Shown here one piece after another: positions 1-8,687 of a stretch of 64,000 nt of DNA. Within the stretch, counting starts at the first letter, position 1; every line of letters starts with the position of its first letter. The notes below the pieces were generated by a model. That model did no database searches. It saw only the letters and a list, made by a program, of their open reading frames with translations, and was not told the DNA's origin. The position numbers were made by a program, and so were the translations under genes. The DNA is from Halobacillus aidingensis (GTDB lineage Bacteria; Bacillota; Bacilli; Bacillales; Halobacillaceae): assembly GCF_900104185.1 (NCBI RefSeq), contig NZ_FNIZ01000021.1, positions 1-64,000 of the forward strand, written 5' to 3'.

Positions 1-222
1 CGGAGAACGGCTTCACGTAAAGGTAAAAAGCGCGCAGGAATCGTTGTAGCTCATGCGATGTTACGAATCTCCTACTACCTCTTAACACGAAAGGAAATGT
101 ATGTAGATTTAGGAGAAGATTACTTCGATAAACAAAAACAACAAGCCATTGTTAAGCACTCATTGCGTAGGTTAGAGGGGTTAGGTTACACAGTGACAAT
201 TGAGGAACCAAAGGTATCCTAA
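1..222 (+). CDS. IS110-family transposase, C-terminal part (cut by window edge)
   Basis: An open frame runs in from the window edge and ends at TAA 220-222, giving the last 73 residues. The tail (RAGIVVAHAMLRISYYLLTR, then YVDLGEDYFDKQ and LRRLEGLGYTVTIE) resembles the end of IS110/IS116/IS902 transposases, which are DEDD-type recombinases. The call rests on remembered family resemblance, because the catalytic domain lies outside the window. Positions 223-337 hold no gene and are probably the right flank of the insertion sequence, which then runs into a truncated dispersed repeat. Whether the transposase is intact cannot be judged here. Confidence 0.6.
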   Translation, partial: RRTASRKGKKRAGIVVAHAMLRISYYLLTRKEMYVDLGEDYFDKQKQQAIVKHSLRRLEGLGYTVTIEEPKVS

Positions 223-337
223 GTCCATTCTCCAACTCAATAGATCTTTGAATGAGACGCTCTCCTCAAAAAGAAGAATGAGCTGCGTCTACTTTAGTAT
301 TGCCATTTTTCCATATTATAGAACTTTATTTTCATGG

Positions 338-756
338 TAGGAGTCTCACCGTTTCCCTCCGCCCCTTGGCCATAAGAGTATCTCGAAACCACTTCCAGAA
401 TAAGCGGCCTTCCATCGTAATGGGAGTTGGTGTATTCAACTCTCAAACAAGTAGTAAACTATATTCTAACGCTTGCTATAGAGCGCTTCTCAACTAGAAA
501 GCAGTTATTATGGAAGACGCTCCATTCGTGTACGTGGGTTCGTTTATCTCATCTCTCGAGTGGGGTGGTTGGGAAGCTGTGAGACTCCCGTGGGAGAAGG
601 AGATAGGCGAGATCCCGCAGGACGTAGTCCGAGGAAGCTCGGCGCTCCCCCACAGGAAAGCGAGTTGCTTCTCATACACCCCTGACGCCTAACTCAGCAA
701 CGAACCCCTAAACATCTCGAAATCAAGTCTTCCACAATCCTGACATATACTGTAAG
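338..756. repeat. Composite palindromic element, copy A (left part missing)
   Basis: From about 338 (taggagtctca...) the sequence matches the middle of the other copies, and it continues through the hairpin module at 551-700 to the right end (gtcttccacaatcctgacat). The left terminal repeat and the first hairpin module are absent, and the IS110-type transposase lies just upstream. The hairpin module pairs the ggtggttgggaagc side with its complement near the cacccc side and carries the shared gcgagatcccgcagg core. The frames in it are not conserved and look non-coding. Confidence 0.8.
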
Positions 757-767
757 AAAACGCAAAA

Positions 768-797
768 AAACAACGTTCAGAGTGAACGTTGTTTTTT
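768..797 (-). terminator. Terminator, DUF3267 gene
   Basis: The arms ACAACGTTCA and TGAACGTTGT (770-791) are flanked by A and T runs on the two sides, so the hairpin can act in both directions. It overlaps the end of the minus-strand gene. Confidence 0.85.
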
Positions 798-1348
798 TAT
801 GCTTTTGGCTGATGGATCAAGATATCATAGCCTTCTTTCGCATTCTCGATCAAGCACTTTTTCGGTGCTTTTGCGAAATAATTTAAATAGAGAAAATCAG
901 AGAAAGATAATCCGATGTTCACAGATGCAAAGAGTACGAGATATGCAAAGTAGTTAGGGAAGACATATCCCATGATGAGTGCAGGAACTGTAATCAAGAA
1001 AGTCGGTGCAAGAGCCATCATGATGGATGTCTTCTTTGATAACCGAGTTTTGCACTGATAGGTGAAGGTCGGAACAAATCGTTTCCTGAATTTGAACTTC
1101 ACTCGCAACCGCTTATAGCTGAGCATCAAAGGCAGCATGTGCATAAGGCGGTGCATCGACGGTAAGAAAAACAAAATAACCAACAACGGTAGAAAACCGT
1201 GATCATTCATCTCATGCGTACCGTGAATCATTGAATACGGCAGGTATAAAATTAGGAATGAAAGTAGTCCTGTAAGAAAAGACATCAGGTAAACACGGTT
1301 CAGACCGAATTCTTTATTGATGTTTACTGTTTTCCAGCAGTTCATCAT
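797..1348 (-). CDS. DUF3267 family membrane protein
   Basis: The protein has 183 residues and several hydrophobic segments (about 22-42, 52-76, 108-128 and 132-155). The opening NCWKTVNINKEFG and the HRLMHMLP motif near residue 66 fit the DUF3267 family, which has been called putative zincin peptidases because of a metalloprotease-like histidine pair. No catalytic activity can be claimed from the sequence. The start ATG follows AAGGGAGGG at a good distance. The gene lies beside yhaI and hpr, a position that in Bacillus subtilis is taken by yhaJ, so it may be that ortholog. It is followed by a strong hairpin terminator and is divergent from yhaI. Confidence 0.6.
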   Translation of the reverse strand: MMNCWKTVNINKEFGLNRVYLMSFLTGLLSFLILYLPYSMIHGTHEMNDHGFLPLLVILFFLPSMHRLMHMLPLMLSYKRLRVKFKFRKRFVPTFTYQCKTRLSKKTSIMMALAPTFLITVPALIMGYVFPNYFAYLVLFASVNIGLSFSDFLYLNYFAKAPKKCLIENAKEGYDILIHQPKA

Positions 1349-1576
1349 AAGAATCCCTCCCTTACAACAAAAAATACTGTGAATTTATTATGAATATCGA
1401 TATGATAGTAGTACGTTTTATGTTTCGTTTGTTTGGCACAAGACGAATAATAGTATGTTTGAGGAGAAAAAGCAATAGGTTTTTTGTAAAAAAAATATTT
1501 GCTTTATACTCTTTTGTTGTAAGATCTTATAAACCTTGGTATGACAAGGGTGACTGCAGGTTGTGGAGGGAGTATT

Positions 1577-1909
1577 TTGGAGAAGGGAAATCAATGCGAA
1601 ACCTTTGCATTCCACTTGAATTTATTACTAGAAGTCGAAGAGATGAAGAAATATCCTTTTACGAAATTAGTCATTGAAAAAAGCTTAACAAAAAAAGAAT
1701 ATAAGGAAACGTTGCAGTTATTAGAAATTTTGAATGAGCGTTACGAAGAGGACGTGGCTAACGGTTTGATGAATCACTCTAATTTGGTGATTCACTTTGC
1801 TGGCATGCTTTGTTACAAGCTACCTATAGAAGAGGCGTTGCAAGCACTAGATCAGCAGGGGCTTTACCCGAAATTGACGAACCAACTTATTCGTCTTCAC
1901 CATAAATAG
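1577..1909 (+). CDS. yhaI: DUF1878 family protein, YhaI-like
   Basis: A small cytosolic protein of 110 residues. The core motifs YPFTKLVIEKSLTKKEY, the HFAGMLCYKLPIEEAL segment and QGLYPKLTNQL match the DUF1878/YhaI family as I know it, and family length is close to this. I chose the TTG at 1577 because GGAGGGAGT lies 5-10 bases before it and the resulting N-terminus has family-like length. The upstream ATG at 1541 has no ribosome site, and the internal ATG at 1644 would remove conserved helix. The function is unknown. It is convergent with hpr across a shared terminator, the same gene pairing as in Bacillus subtilis. Confidence 0.75.
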   Translation: MEKGNQCETFAFHLNLLLEVEEMKKYPFTKLVIEKSLTKKEYKETLQLLEILNERYEEDVANGLMNHSNLVIHFAGMLCYKLPIEEALQALDQQGLYPKLTNQLIRLHHK

Positions 1910-1951
1910 AACCCTTTCCAATAAATGTTTAATGGAAAGGGTTCTATTTAT
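1908..1951. terminator. Bidirectional terminator yhaI/hpr
   Basis: A 13-bp stem, AGAACCCTTTCCA (1908-1920) with its complement at 1933-1945, followed by a T/A-rich tract. It lies between two convergent genes. Confidence 0.85.
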
Positions 1952-1966
1952 TTATTTTCCTATTTG

Positions 1967-2539
1967 TTATGAGGACCTTGATTTTTTCTTATAGTCCTCA
2001 ATATCCGTCGGTTGTTGGACCAATGGCTCCTCTTCAATGTTTTCTAGTGAACGTTCAAGGATTTCTATATATTCGTCTCCATAAATCTCCTTGATCAAAG
2101 CAGATAAATCTAAGAACTCAGGAAGCTTACCATACATTTCTGTCATTGGCATAGCGCCTCTAAGTACAGAGTTATCTTCTGGGTTATACTCTTCCAGCGT
2201 TTCTTCTAGAAGTTCAATCCCTGCATCTGTTAATTCTACATAGGTGTTTCTTTTGTCGTTTTCACGTTTAGAAAACTGAAGGAGCCCGCGCTCTTCCATT
2301 TTCTTTGAGAAATTGAAGGCGGTTGAAACATGCATGACACCGTACTTGGAAATCTCAGAAATGCTTGCCCCTTTCAAATGATAAGCAATCCACAAAATGT
2401 GATGTTCGTTGATGTTCAATTGGAATGGCTTGATCCATTCCTGCCAGTCCTTTTCAATGGCTTTCCAAAGCGCTTTGGAGAGTTGAGCCATTTTATGACT
2501 ATAGAATATGGCGTCTCTTTTTGAAATTTTATCCTTCAT
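1967..2539 (-). CDS. hpr: MarR-type transition-state regulator Hpr (ScoC)
   Basis: A 190-residue cytosolic DNA-binding protein. Residues 20-110 hold a MarR winged helix, with the HTH around [29 protein letters not shown] and the wing around [15 protein letters not shown]. The N-terminal [19 protein letters not shown] is typical of Hpr. In Bacillus subtilis, Hpr represses exoprotease, sporulation and peptide-transport genes in transition state. The C-terminus is acidic and ends in a polar tail, as in the family. Its placement next to yhaI and upstream of yhaH and trpP is conserved, although here the betaine uptake cluster separates hpr from yhaH. Confidence 0.92.
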   Translation of the reverse strand: MKDKISKRDAIFYSHKMAQLSKALWKAIEKDWQEWIKPFQLNINEHHILWIAYHLKGASISEISKYGVMHVSTAFNFSKKMEERGLLQFSKRENDKRNTYVELTDAGIELLEETLEEYNPEDNSVLRGAMPMTEMYGKLPEFLDLSALIKEIYGDEYIEILERSLENIEEEPLVQQPTDIEDYKKKSRSS

Positions 2540-2664
2540 TTACCTCACCCTCTTAAGGTATTTTTTAAAACTATTCTATCTGCAAAAGGCTTTTAGTTTC
2601 AAAGAGTTTCCCACTTATAATCATATAAAATTTTAATAAATTATCAAGATATAATGTGCTGAAA

Positions 2665-2717
2665 AAATAAAAAAATAAGGAACATGCAGAGCTAGAGAAA
2701 AAATGGCTCTGCATGTT
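2665..2717 (-). terminator. Terminator of the GbsR-type gene
   Basis: The 12-bp arms AACATGCAGAGC (2681-2692) and GCTCTGCATGTT (2706-2717) are followed on the minus strand by a long T-rich run to about 2665. Confidence 0.85.
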
Positions 2718-2730
2718 TGAGAAAAAGGGG

Positions 2731-3252
2731 TTAATCAGAAGGGTTTTCGCTAGGATCTAGTTCCTTGAAAGCTTCAGCAATCCATTCGTGAAAACGGACC
2801 ATATCTTCCATACGTCTGTACAGCTGTTCCGCCTGTTGCATTTCCTCTTGATTGACATATTCCTGGACTCTCTCTTTCAACTCACCTTCCATACTTTCAA
2901 GTGTATCTTTTTGTCCATTTGCGGCCGCCTGCCACTTCTTTATATAGGATGACATGAAGTTTCGATATAAGTTTTCATTGGCTTGATAAAGGTCTTTACG
3001 GAAGCCTTTCTTCCATACTCGTTCGACCAGCCTTTGGTCCAATAAGCCTCTTACGCCTGTACTCATAGAAGTTTTACTTTTACCCAAAGCCTCGCTCATT
3101 TCATCTAACGTCATTGGGCCCTGATGCAGATAGAGAGTAACAAACAACCGAGCATCAGCAGGGGTAAGTCCAAACATTTCCAGTGTTTTAGAAAATTCAT
3201 TTGTGACTTTCGTATGCATGTCTTCAAGGAAATGGTGGTCTTTTACTACCAT
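2731..3252 (-). CDS. GbsR/MarR-family repressor of betaine uptake genes
   Basis: The protein has 173 residues. The segment MFGLTPADARLFVTLYLHQG, then MTLDEMSEALGKSKTSMS and GVRGLLDQRLVERVWKKGFR, is the GbsR-type winged helix; GbsR and OpcR in Bacillus subtilis control choline oxidation and osmoprotectant uptake. I start it at ATG 3252, seven bases after AAGGAGG, rather than at the upstream 3285 codon. It is transcribed away from opuA-ABC across a 286-base region holding a palindrome at 3380-3395. Repression of the transporter, possibly relieved by choline or a related ligand, is therefore an inference from context. Confidence 0.85.
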   Translation of the reverse strand: MVVKDHHFLEDMHTKVTNEFSKTLEMFGLTPADARLFVTLYLHQGPMTLDEMSEALGKSKTSMSTGVRGLLDQRLVERVWKKGFRKDLYQANENLYRNFMSSYIKKWQAAANGQKDTLESMEGELKERVQEYVNQEEMQQAEQLYRRMEDMVRFHEWIAEAFKELDPSENPSD

Positions 3253-3379
3253 AAGATCCTCCTTCGCAAAAAATCTATATACCACGTTACTATAATTTCC
3301 AGTTTTATTAAAATGACTGAAAGGGCTTAAATATCAAGTATTTAAAAGTAAAATGGCGTAATTTATGCCTTAAACTTTA

Positions 3380-3395
3380 TACAGTTTCAACTGTA
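3380..3395. promoter_or_regulatory. Palindrome between gbsR-like gene and opuAA, candidate operator
   Basis: The sequence TACAGTT-TC-AACTGTA has two perfect 7-base arms with a 2-base spacer. It lies between divergent genes, about 40 bases upstream of the likely opuAA promoter. Assignment to the GbsR-type regulator is inferred only from position. Confidence 0.45.
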
Positions 3396-3430
3396 CATAA
3401 TTTTTGTTCTTGATTTAAAGTATTTATCGT

Positions 3431-3460
3431 TTGAACTTTCTATTACAAATAGGTTACATT
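3431..3460 (+). promoter_or_regulatory. Candidate SigA promoter for opuA operon
   Basis: TTGAAC at 3431-3436, an 18-base spacer, and TACATT at 3455-3460. Both boxes match SigA moderately. The leader to the GTG start would be about 70 bases. Confidence 0.4.
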
Positions 3461-3538
3461 ATGTAAGGTGGTTGTTTAAGTACGGAAATAAAAACGATGA
3501 AACGTACCATAATAAACAAAAAAGAAGAGGTGAGAGAC

Positions 3539-4741
3539 GTGCCGATCATTCAAGTAGAAAACTTATCGAAAATTTTCGGTAAGAATGCTAAAAAGGCTAC
3601 TAAATACTTAGATGAGGGTTTATCAAAAGATGATATCCTCGAAAAAACCGGCAATACTGTCGGTGTTAACCGCGCGTCCTTTGATGTAGAAGAAGGGGAA
3701 ATCTTTGTCATCATGGGGCTGTCCGGAAGTGGTAAATCGACACTCGTCCGGTTGATTAACCGATTGATCGAACCAACAGAAGGTAGTGTATATATTGATG
3801 GCCAGGATTTGGCTAAGATGGACAGCAAAGATTTACGGGAAGTCCGTCGCCAGAAGTTGAGCATGGTATTCCAACGCTTTGGTCTTTTCCCGCATCGTAC
3901 AGTACTGGAAAACGCAGAGTTTGGTCTTGAAGTCCAAGGGATTGATAAAAATGAGCGTAAAGAAAAGGCGAAGAAATCATTAGAAATGGTTGGACTAGGT
4001 GGATACATCCACCAATTCCCTGGTCAACTATCCGGAGGGATGCAACAGCGTGTTGGTCTTGCACGAGCCCTTGCGAACGATCCAGAAGTTCTATTAATGG
4101 ATGAAGCCTTTTCTGCATTGGATCCATTGATTCGTAAAGAAATGCAGGACGAATTATTAGAGCTGCAAGAGTCCATGAAGAAAACCATTTTATTCATTAC
4201 CCATGACCTTGATGAGGCGTTAAGAATCGGTGACCGCATCGCTCTGATGAAGGATGGGCGCATTGTTCAAATTGGTACACCAGAAGAAATCCTAGTGAAT
4301 CCTGCGAACGATTATGTTGAGAAGTTCGTTGAGGATGTAGACCGTTCCAAAGTGTTAACGGCTGAAAATATTATGAAACGGCCAGAAACGGTAGATATTC
4401 AAAAACATGGTCCGCGCACAGCACTTGAACGGATGCGTAAGGAAGGACTTTCAAGCATCTATGTAACGGATGCAAAAAGAAATCTTCATGGGTATGTAAC
4501 CGCTGATGATGTTTCTCATGCTGTGAAACAGGATGCAGATAACTTGAAGGGTATTCTTCGCACGGATGTGCCGAGGGTTGAGCCTCAAACACCGATGCAG
4601 GAAATTTTCGATATTATCCATGATTCCCCGGTACCTGTAGCTGTTATTGAAGAAGGAAAATTAAAAGGGGTAATTGTGAGAGGAGCCGTCCTGGCGGCGT
4701 TAGCTGGAAGTGAGGTGAATTTAAATGGGTTTGATTCCTAA
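3539..4741 (+). CDS. opuAA: Glycine betaine ABC transporter ATP-binding subunit
   Basis: The cytosolic ATPase of an OpuA-type importer that takes up glycine betaine under osmotic stress. Walker [10 protein letters not shown] is at residues 60-68, the signature LSGGMQQR near 163, Walker [12 protein letters not shown] near 184 and the switch histidine in [10 protein letters not shown]. Two CBS-type repeats fill residues about 285-395; in OpuA proteins these sense ionic strength. I chose GTG 3539, because AGAGGTGAG lies just upstream and [14 protein letters not shown] matches the usual N-terminus. ATG 3497 in the same frame lacks a ribosome site. The 3' end overlaps the permease gene by 17 bases, so the two are translationally coupled. 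Confidence 0.9.
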   Translation: MPIIQVENLSKIFGKNAKKATKYLDEGLSKDDILEKTGNTVGVNRASFDVEEGEIFVIMGLSGSGKSTLVRLINRLIEPTEGSVYIDGQDLAKMDSKDLREVRRQKLSMVFQRFGLFPHRTVLENAEFGLEVQGIDKNERKEKAKKSLEMVGLGGYIHQFPGQLSGGMQQRVGLARALANDPEVLLMDEAFSALDPLIRKEMQDELLELQESMKKTILFITHDLDEALRIGDRIALMKDGRIVQIGTPEEILVNPANDYVEKFVEDVDRSKVLTAENIMKRPETVDIQKHGPRTALERMRKEGLSSIYVTDAKRNLHGYVTADDVSHAVKQDADNLKGILRTDVPRVEPQTPMQEIFDIIHDSPVPVAVIEEGKLKGVIVRGAVLAALAGSEVNLNGFDS

Positions 4742-5570
4742 ACTGCCTGTAGCTGAGTGGATTGATACAGCGACAGAGTGGACAACAGATACATTTGAAT
4801 TCTTATTTGATTTTATAAAGGAAGACTTTGGTGACTTTATTGAAATCGTAGCAGAAGATTGGCTGATGGGCATTCCCATTTGGCTATTCATTATTGTTGT
4901 AGGTGTTTTGGCCTTCTTTGTTTCTGGGAAAAAGTTGGGCTTAACGGCTTTTGCAGTCATCGGCCTATGGTTTATTGCCAACCAGGAGTTATGGGAAGAG
5001 TTGATGAATACATTTACGCTCGTTATATTTGCGAGTTTGATCTCCGTTATTATCGGAGTTCCATTTGGAATTTGGATGGCAAAAAGCAAAATGGCAGAGA
5101 AAATCCTTACACCTGTCCTTGACTTCATGCAGACGATGCCTGCCTTTGTCTATCTGATTCCAGCCGTAGCTTTCTTCAGTATCGGTATGGTACCAGGGGT
5201 GTTTGCCTCTGTCATTTTCGCAACACCACCGACCGTTCGTTTTACGAACCTTGGAATTCGTCAGGTGTCCCATGAATTGATTGAGGCATCCGATGCATTC
5301 GGGACGACCGGAGCTCAAAAATTATTTAAAGTCCAATTACCAATGGCTAAAAAGACGATCATGGCAGGAATCAACCAAACGGTCATGCTTGCACTATCCA
5401 TGGTGGTCATTGCATCCATGATTGGTGCGAAGGGACTTGGACAAACGGTTATTACCGGCCTTCAGCGTGCTGAAGTCGGAACTGGTTTCGTTGCAGGTCT
5501 GGGTATCGTTATTCTTGCGATCATCATTGATCGTTTCACACAAAACTTGAACACCCAGCGTGGTGACTAG
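4725..5570 (+). CDS. opuAB: Glycine betaine ABC transporter permease
   Basis: A 281-residue inner-membrane subunit with hydrophobic helices at about 49-65, 68-85, 90-115, 140-165 and 210-270. The EAA-type coupling loop is visible as [30 protein letters not shown] around residues 185-215, followed by [20 protein letters not shown], which is strongly conserved in OpuAB/ProW. It forms the channel with the ATPase encoded just upstream, and the substrate-binding lipoprotein follows 69 bases downstream. It is one cistron of the three-gene uptake operon inserted between hpr and yhaH. Confidence 0.93.
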   Translation: MGLIPKLPVAEWIDTATEWTTDTFEFLFDFIKEDFGDFIEIVAEDWLMGIPIWLFIIVVGVLAFFVSGKKLGLTAFAVIGLWFIANQELWEELMNTFTLVIFASLISVIIGVPFGIWMAKSKMAEKILTPVLDFMQTMPAFVYLIPAVAFFSIGMVPGVFASVIFATPPTVRFTNLGIRQVSHELIEASDAFGTTGAQKLFKVQLPMAKKTIMAGINQTVMLALSMVVIASMIGAKGLGQTVITGLQRAEVGTGFVAGLGIVILAIIIDRFTQNLNTQRGD

Positions 5571-5639
5571 TAAATACGGTTAGAAAAGGGGCCTTGGACC
5601 CTTTATCTATATAAAATCTTTAAAAGGGGAGAGATTTAC

Positions 5640-6575
5640 ATGTTTAACTGGAAACGTTTCGGCATGGTGGCCGGAATATCTTTAACACTTGTAGCTGCAG
5701 GTTGTGGATCTTCAGAAGATGAAGGCACAGAGTCAAATGGAGATTCCAACGGTGATGAAGCCGCTTCTGAAATGAATTATGGGGAAGAAATGGGCTATGA
5801 AATCACTGGTATCGAAGCAGGTGCAGGTGTTGTAAGTTCTGCGGAAGATGCTGTTGAAGAATATGAAAACCTGAGTGGTTGGGAAGTTTCAACCTCTTCT
5901 TCTGGTGCTATGGCAGCAGCTCTAGGTGAAGCCATTGAGAACGAAGAACCAATTGTTGTTACTGGCTGGACGCCACACTGGAAATTCGCTAAATACGATT
6001 TGAAATATCTTGAAGATCCGAAAGAAGTTTTTGGTGGGGAAGAACAAATCAAAACAATGGTTCGTCAAGGACTTGAAGATGATAAGCCGAACGCTTATAA
6101 AATCTTAGACCAGTTCAACTGGGAAGCAGCAGATATGGAAGAAGTGATGCTTGAGATTTCTGATGGAGCGAGCCCGGAAGAAGCGGCTCAAAACTGGATT
6201 TCCAATAACCAGGATAAAGTAGATGCTTGGACAGAAGGTACCGAAGAAGTAGATGGTACAGAAGTTGAGCTTGTGCTTGTAAACTGGGATTCTGAGATTG
6301 CTTCAACAAACGTCGTTGCAGAAGTCATGAAAGAGCAAGGCTTTGAAGTAACGATTACACCGCTTGATAATGGCCCGATGTGGGAATCTGTTGCCGCAGG
6401 TGAAGCTGACGGAATGGTTGCTGCATGGTTGCCAGGAACACACGGTGATCAGTATGAGCAGAATAAAGATAAGCTAGAAGACCTTGGAGCGAACCTTGAA
6501 GGTGCCAAGATTGGTCTTGTCGTTCCTGAATATATGGATGTCGATTCCATTGAAGATTTAGAAGCAGCTGAATAA
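5640..6575 (+). CDS. opuAC: Glycine betaine-binding lipoprotein
   Basis: A 311-residue extracytoplasmic binding protein. The N-terminus is a lipoprotein signal with lipobox LVAAGC (cysteine at residue 22) followed by a Ser/Asp/Glu-rich linker. The body is an OpuAC fold, with the conserved WTPHWKFAKYDLKYLEDPK segment near 110 and WESVAAGEADGMVAAWLPGTH near 245; tryptophans of this kind form the aromatic betaine cage in the family. The protein is very acidic, as expected for secreted proteins of halophiles. It is the last gene of the operon and is followed at once by a strong terminator. Confidence 0.92.
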   Translation: MFNWKRFGMVAGISLTLVAAGCGSSEDEGTESNGDSNGDEAASEMNYGEEMGYEITGIEAGAGVVSSAEDAVEEYENLSGWEVSTSSSGAMAAALGEAIENEEPIVVTGWTPHWKFAKYDLKYLEDPKEVFGGEEQIKTMVRQGLEDDKPNAYKILDQFNWEAADMEEVMLEISDGASPEEAAQNWISNNQDKVDAWTEGTEEVDGTEVELVLVNWDSEIASTNVVAEVMKEQGFEVTITPLDNGPMWESVAAGEADGMVAAWLPGTHGDQYEQNKDKLEDLGANLEGAKIGLVVPEYMDVDSIEDLEAAE

Positions 6576-6583
6576 TAAGCTTG

Positions 6584-6627
6584 AAAAAGCGTGTAGAGGT
6601 TTGAACCTCTACACGCTTTTATTTTTT
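6584..6627 (+). terminator. Terminator of opuA operon
   Basis: The 16-base arms AAAAGCGTGTAGAGGT and ACCTCTACACGCTTTT are separated by a short loop and followed by ATTTTTT. Confidence 0.92.
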
Positions 6628-6660
6628 GCTCGGGTAAATCCCACAGTTTATTATATATAA

Positions 6661-7375
6661 GCTCCCGTTTGTGGAAGACTCAGTTTCGAGACTTTTGTTG
6701 AGTGGATGGGGGCTGCGGGGAATGGCTCGCTTTCCGCGGGAGCGCGGTGAGCCTCCTCAAGCTTCGCTTTGCGGGGTCTCACCAAGCACTTTTTTCCTCT
6801 TACGTATCCGGTTCCGGCGCCTAGCGGCTAGTGAGACTTCCCTCGCTTCTGTACGATAAGTCAACATCGAATCGCTGCGCTCTTCGTGTTTCCGTTATCT
6901 CCGCCAGCTCAGTCCAGTCCATACGCCGCTGATCGAGGCGCCTCCACACTTAAGATAGGAGTCTCGCCATTCCCCTTCGCCCCTTGCTATAAGAGATTCT
7001 CGAAACCACTTCCGGAATAAGCCGTTTTTATGCCCATGGTAATTGGAAGGGAATGAACTCCTAAGGACGCTATTCCGCACACGAAAAGCTTGTTATAGAG
7101 GCTTTATGCTTATAACACCGGGATAGTGGAAGGCACCCTCCCACAGTAAAGGGTTTCGTTTCTCATCTTCATGGAATGGGGTGGTTGGGAAGCTGCGAGA
7201 CTCCCGTGGGAGAAAGGAGATAGGCGAGATCCCGCAGGACGAAGTCCGAGGAAGCTTGCCACTCCCCCACAGGAAAGCGAGTAGCTTCCCAGCCACCCCT
7301 AACGCTCAACACGTCAAACGAACCCCGAAGTCTCGAAATCGAGTCTTCAAGAATCCTGCCATATACTTTAATAAC
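6661..7375. repeat. Composite palindromic element, copy B
   Basis: The region between opuAC and yhaH holds no gene but a full element of about 715 bases. The left end is gctcccgtttgtggaagact, the right end gagtcttcaagaatcctgcc, and the ends form an imperfect inverted repeat built on gaagactcagtttcgaga. Inside are hairpin module 1 (gctgcggggaatg side near 6707 pairing with cattccccttcgcccc near 6970) and hairpin module 2 (7178-7300, ggggtggttgggaagc pairing with gcttcccagccacccc). Module 1 is next to the left end, as in copy C. A second repeat is nested at 6797-6958. No transposase is encoded. Confidence 0.85.
6797..6958. repeat. Second palindromic repeat nested in copy B
   Basis: About 160 bases (ccggttccggcgcctagcgg to cgaggcgcctccacactt) interrupt the loop side of module 1. 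Copies C and D lack them at the equivalent point; copy F has nearly the same insert at 59362-59522. The end arms GGCGCC and GGCGCC pair with each other. Confidence 0.75.
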
Positions 7376-7457
7376 GCATAGTCCACACCAATATTAACGG
7401 CGCGTTTATGGAATAGAACGAAATGGGGTTGAATATAGATAGGGGAAAAGGACAAAC

Positions 7458-7483
7458 ATAAAAAATCCCGCTCGAGGCGGGAT
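7458..7483 (-). terminator. Terminator of yhaH
   Basis: ATCCCGC / GCGGGAT arms (7465-7483) around a TCGAG loop, with a T run on the minus strand. Confidence 0.8.
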
Positions 7484-7490
7484 GGATGAA

Positions 7491-7898
7491 TTATTGGTGG
7501 TTGATGACTTCATGACTGGGCTGTGTGGTATGATCTTTTTGCTCAGCCTTTGCTTTCTCTTCCAGTTCTTTTAAGCTTTCTTCAATTTGTTCTAAATATT
7601 TCTGGATGTTTTTCTGATGGGGTTCAACGGTGCGCTTCCAGCTTTCAATGGATGTTTTTACATCTTCAGAAAGTTCTTTAATGAGTTCTGCGCCTTCTTT
7701 AGATGTTTGCGTAATCTGATCCTTCAGCTGCATCCCATCTTCTTTTAAGCTGAGAACGGTATTTTTCAAGTTCTCGCTTTTCAGTTTGGCATTTTCTCTA
7801 AAATCACGACCGGAGGAAGGTGTGCTCAGTAACGTATAAGCGGCTCCAATGACTCCTCCGACTAAGAATCCCAGCGCTAATGATTTTCCATTTGGCAT
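7491..7898 (-). CDS. yhaH: YtxH-domain protein YhaH
   Basis: A protein of 135 residues. It has one N-terminal membrane segment (SLALGFLVGGVIGAAYTLLS) followed by the TPSSGRDFRENAKLK segment typical of YtxH-domain proteins. A long charged helical region with many Lys/Glu residues follows and is probably coiled coil. The start at 7898 has AAAGGAGA nine bases upstream; the longer frame from 7922 does not. The function is unknown; family members are general stress or sporulation-associated membrane proteins in Bacillus. Its place between hpr and trpP is conserved, apart from the inserted opuA cluster and repeat B. Confidence 0.85.
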   Translation of the reverse strand: MPNGKSLALGFLVGGVIGAAYTLLSTPSSGRDFRENAKLKSENLKNTVLSLKEDGMQLKDQITQTSKEGAELIKELSEDVKTSIESWKRTVEPHQKNIQKYLEQIEESLKELEEKAKAEQKDHTTQPSHEVINHQ

Positions 7899-8004
7899 AT
7901 CAGTCAGTCTCCTTTCAATCACTCTCTATTTTATATTTTCTCTTAATATGTATGAATGAAACCTTAAAAACATAAAAAAATATTCTTTAGACGAGAAGGA
8001 AAAA

Positions 8005-8035
8005 CAAAGGCACTACATTCGATGTAGTGCCTTTG
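8005..8035 (-). terminator. Terminator of trpP
   Basis: The 14-base stem CAAAGGCACTACAT / ATGTAGTGCCTTTG with a 3-base loop is followed by TTTTTCC on the minus strand. Confidence 0.88.
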
Positions 8036-8067
8036 GTGTAAGTCAAGGTTCATTCTGTATACTCTCT

Positions 8068-8601
8068 TTAAGAGGCTGGTTGAGCTGCTTTAGCAAGATC
8101 AGTTCGTCTTAAGATCTTTTGGGCAGTCGGATACATGATGGCTACAAACAACACGTTAAATGCTGCTGCGGGTAGAACAACTGTAGCAAACATTAGCCCG
8201 AAGCTCGCTTCCATAAGGCCGATGATATAAAGGACAACACCTAAAAAGATGGAGCCACTGATCATCGTACCGATGGCTGCTAAAGCAGGCTGTACGAATT
8301 TTTGATGTGATATTTTTTTAGTCAATAGGACAAGTCCGAAGAAAGCAAATGCTGTGAACGGTTTATCAATGATATTGGCCAGTTGGCCGCCTGGAACGGT
8401 GGTTGTCATCGCTGAGATGAAGCCTGTCGCTAAAGATATTAATAGGACATAAGATGGTTTCGGGAACAATAAGATTCCCAGGAACATCATAGCGAGCATC
8501 ATGTCCGGTCGCATTCCGAAAAAGAAGGGGGGTGCGACGGCATGCAGAACAGCACCAATTCCTACTAATAAAGATAACATGACTAAAACACGAATATTCA
8601 T
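8068..8601 (-). CDS. trpP: Tryptophan transporter TrpP
   Basis: A 177-residue integral membrane protein with about five to six hydrophobic segments. The conserved FFFGMRPDMMLAMMFLGILLFPK and TTVPGGQLANIIDKP motifs are those of TrpP, the probable tryptophan permease of Bacillus. The ATG at 8601 follows GAGGAGAG. The leader holds regularly spaced NAG triplets (see 8612-8661), so translation is probably repressed by the tryptophan-activated RNA-binding protein TRAP, as is known for Bacillus subtilis trpP. A good SigA promoter lies just upstream, and the gene has its own terminator. Confidence 0.92.
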   Translation of the reverse strand: MNIRVLVMLSLLVGIGAVLHAVAPPFFFGMRPDMMLAMMFLGILLFPKPSYVLLISLATGFISAMTTTVPGGQLANIIDKPFTAFAFFGLVLLTKKISHQKFVQPALAAIGTMISGSIFLGVVLYIIGLMEASFGLMFATVVLPAAAFNVLFVAIMYPTAQKILRRTDLAKAAQPAS

Positions 8602-8611
8602 TTAAACATCT

Positions 8612-8661
8612 CTCCTCAACTATTCTAATCTCATCTAAATTTGCACTCCAAACGTGCCCTC
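8612..8661 (-). promoter_or_regulatory. TRAP-binding NAG-repeat site in trpP leader
   Basis: Read on the minus strand, the leader has GAG at 8661, GAG at 8648, then TAG 8637, GAG 8632, TAG 8627, TAG 8622, GAG 8617 and GAG 8614 (positions are the 5' base). The five from 8637 to 8617 repeat exactly every five bases, the spacing used by TRAP, and the last two form the Shine-Dalgarno sequence. Bound TRAP would hide the ribosome site. Confidence 0.8.
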
Positions 8662-8687
8662 ATGACCGTTTGCGAATGCATGGTAGT

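Noticed and set aside
510-692. Open frames of about 60-110 codons inside the composite elements (also near 6671, 7181, 31581, 50523, 53011 and 59673)
   Set aside because: They arise from the GC-rich palindromes on both strands, change frame from copy to copy and have no ribosome sites.
1390-1677. 95-codon frame overlapping the yhaI start region
   Set aside because: It overlaps yhaI in another frame, and its composition is unlike a protein; yhaI has the ribosome site and family match.
6661-7375. CRISPR array in the palindromic region
   Set aside because: There are no short direct repeats with regular unique spacers and no cas genes; the repeats are inverted and long.
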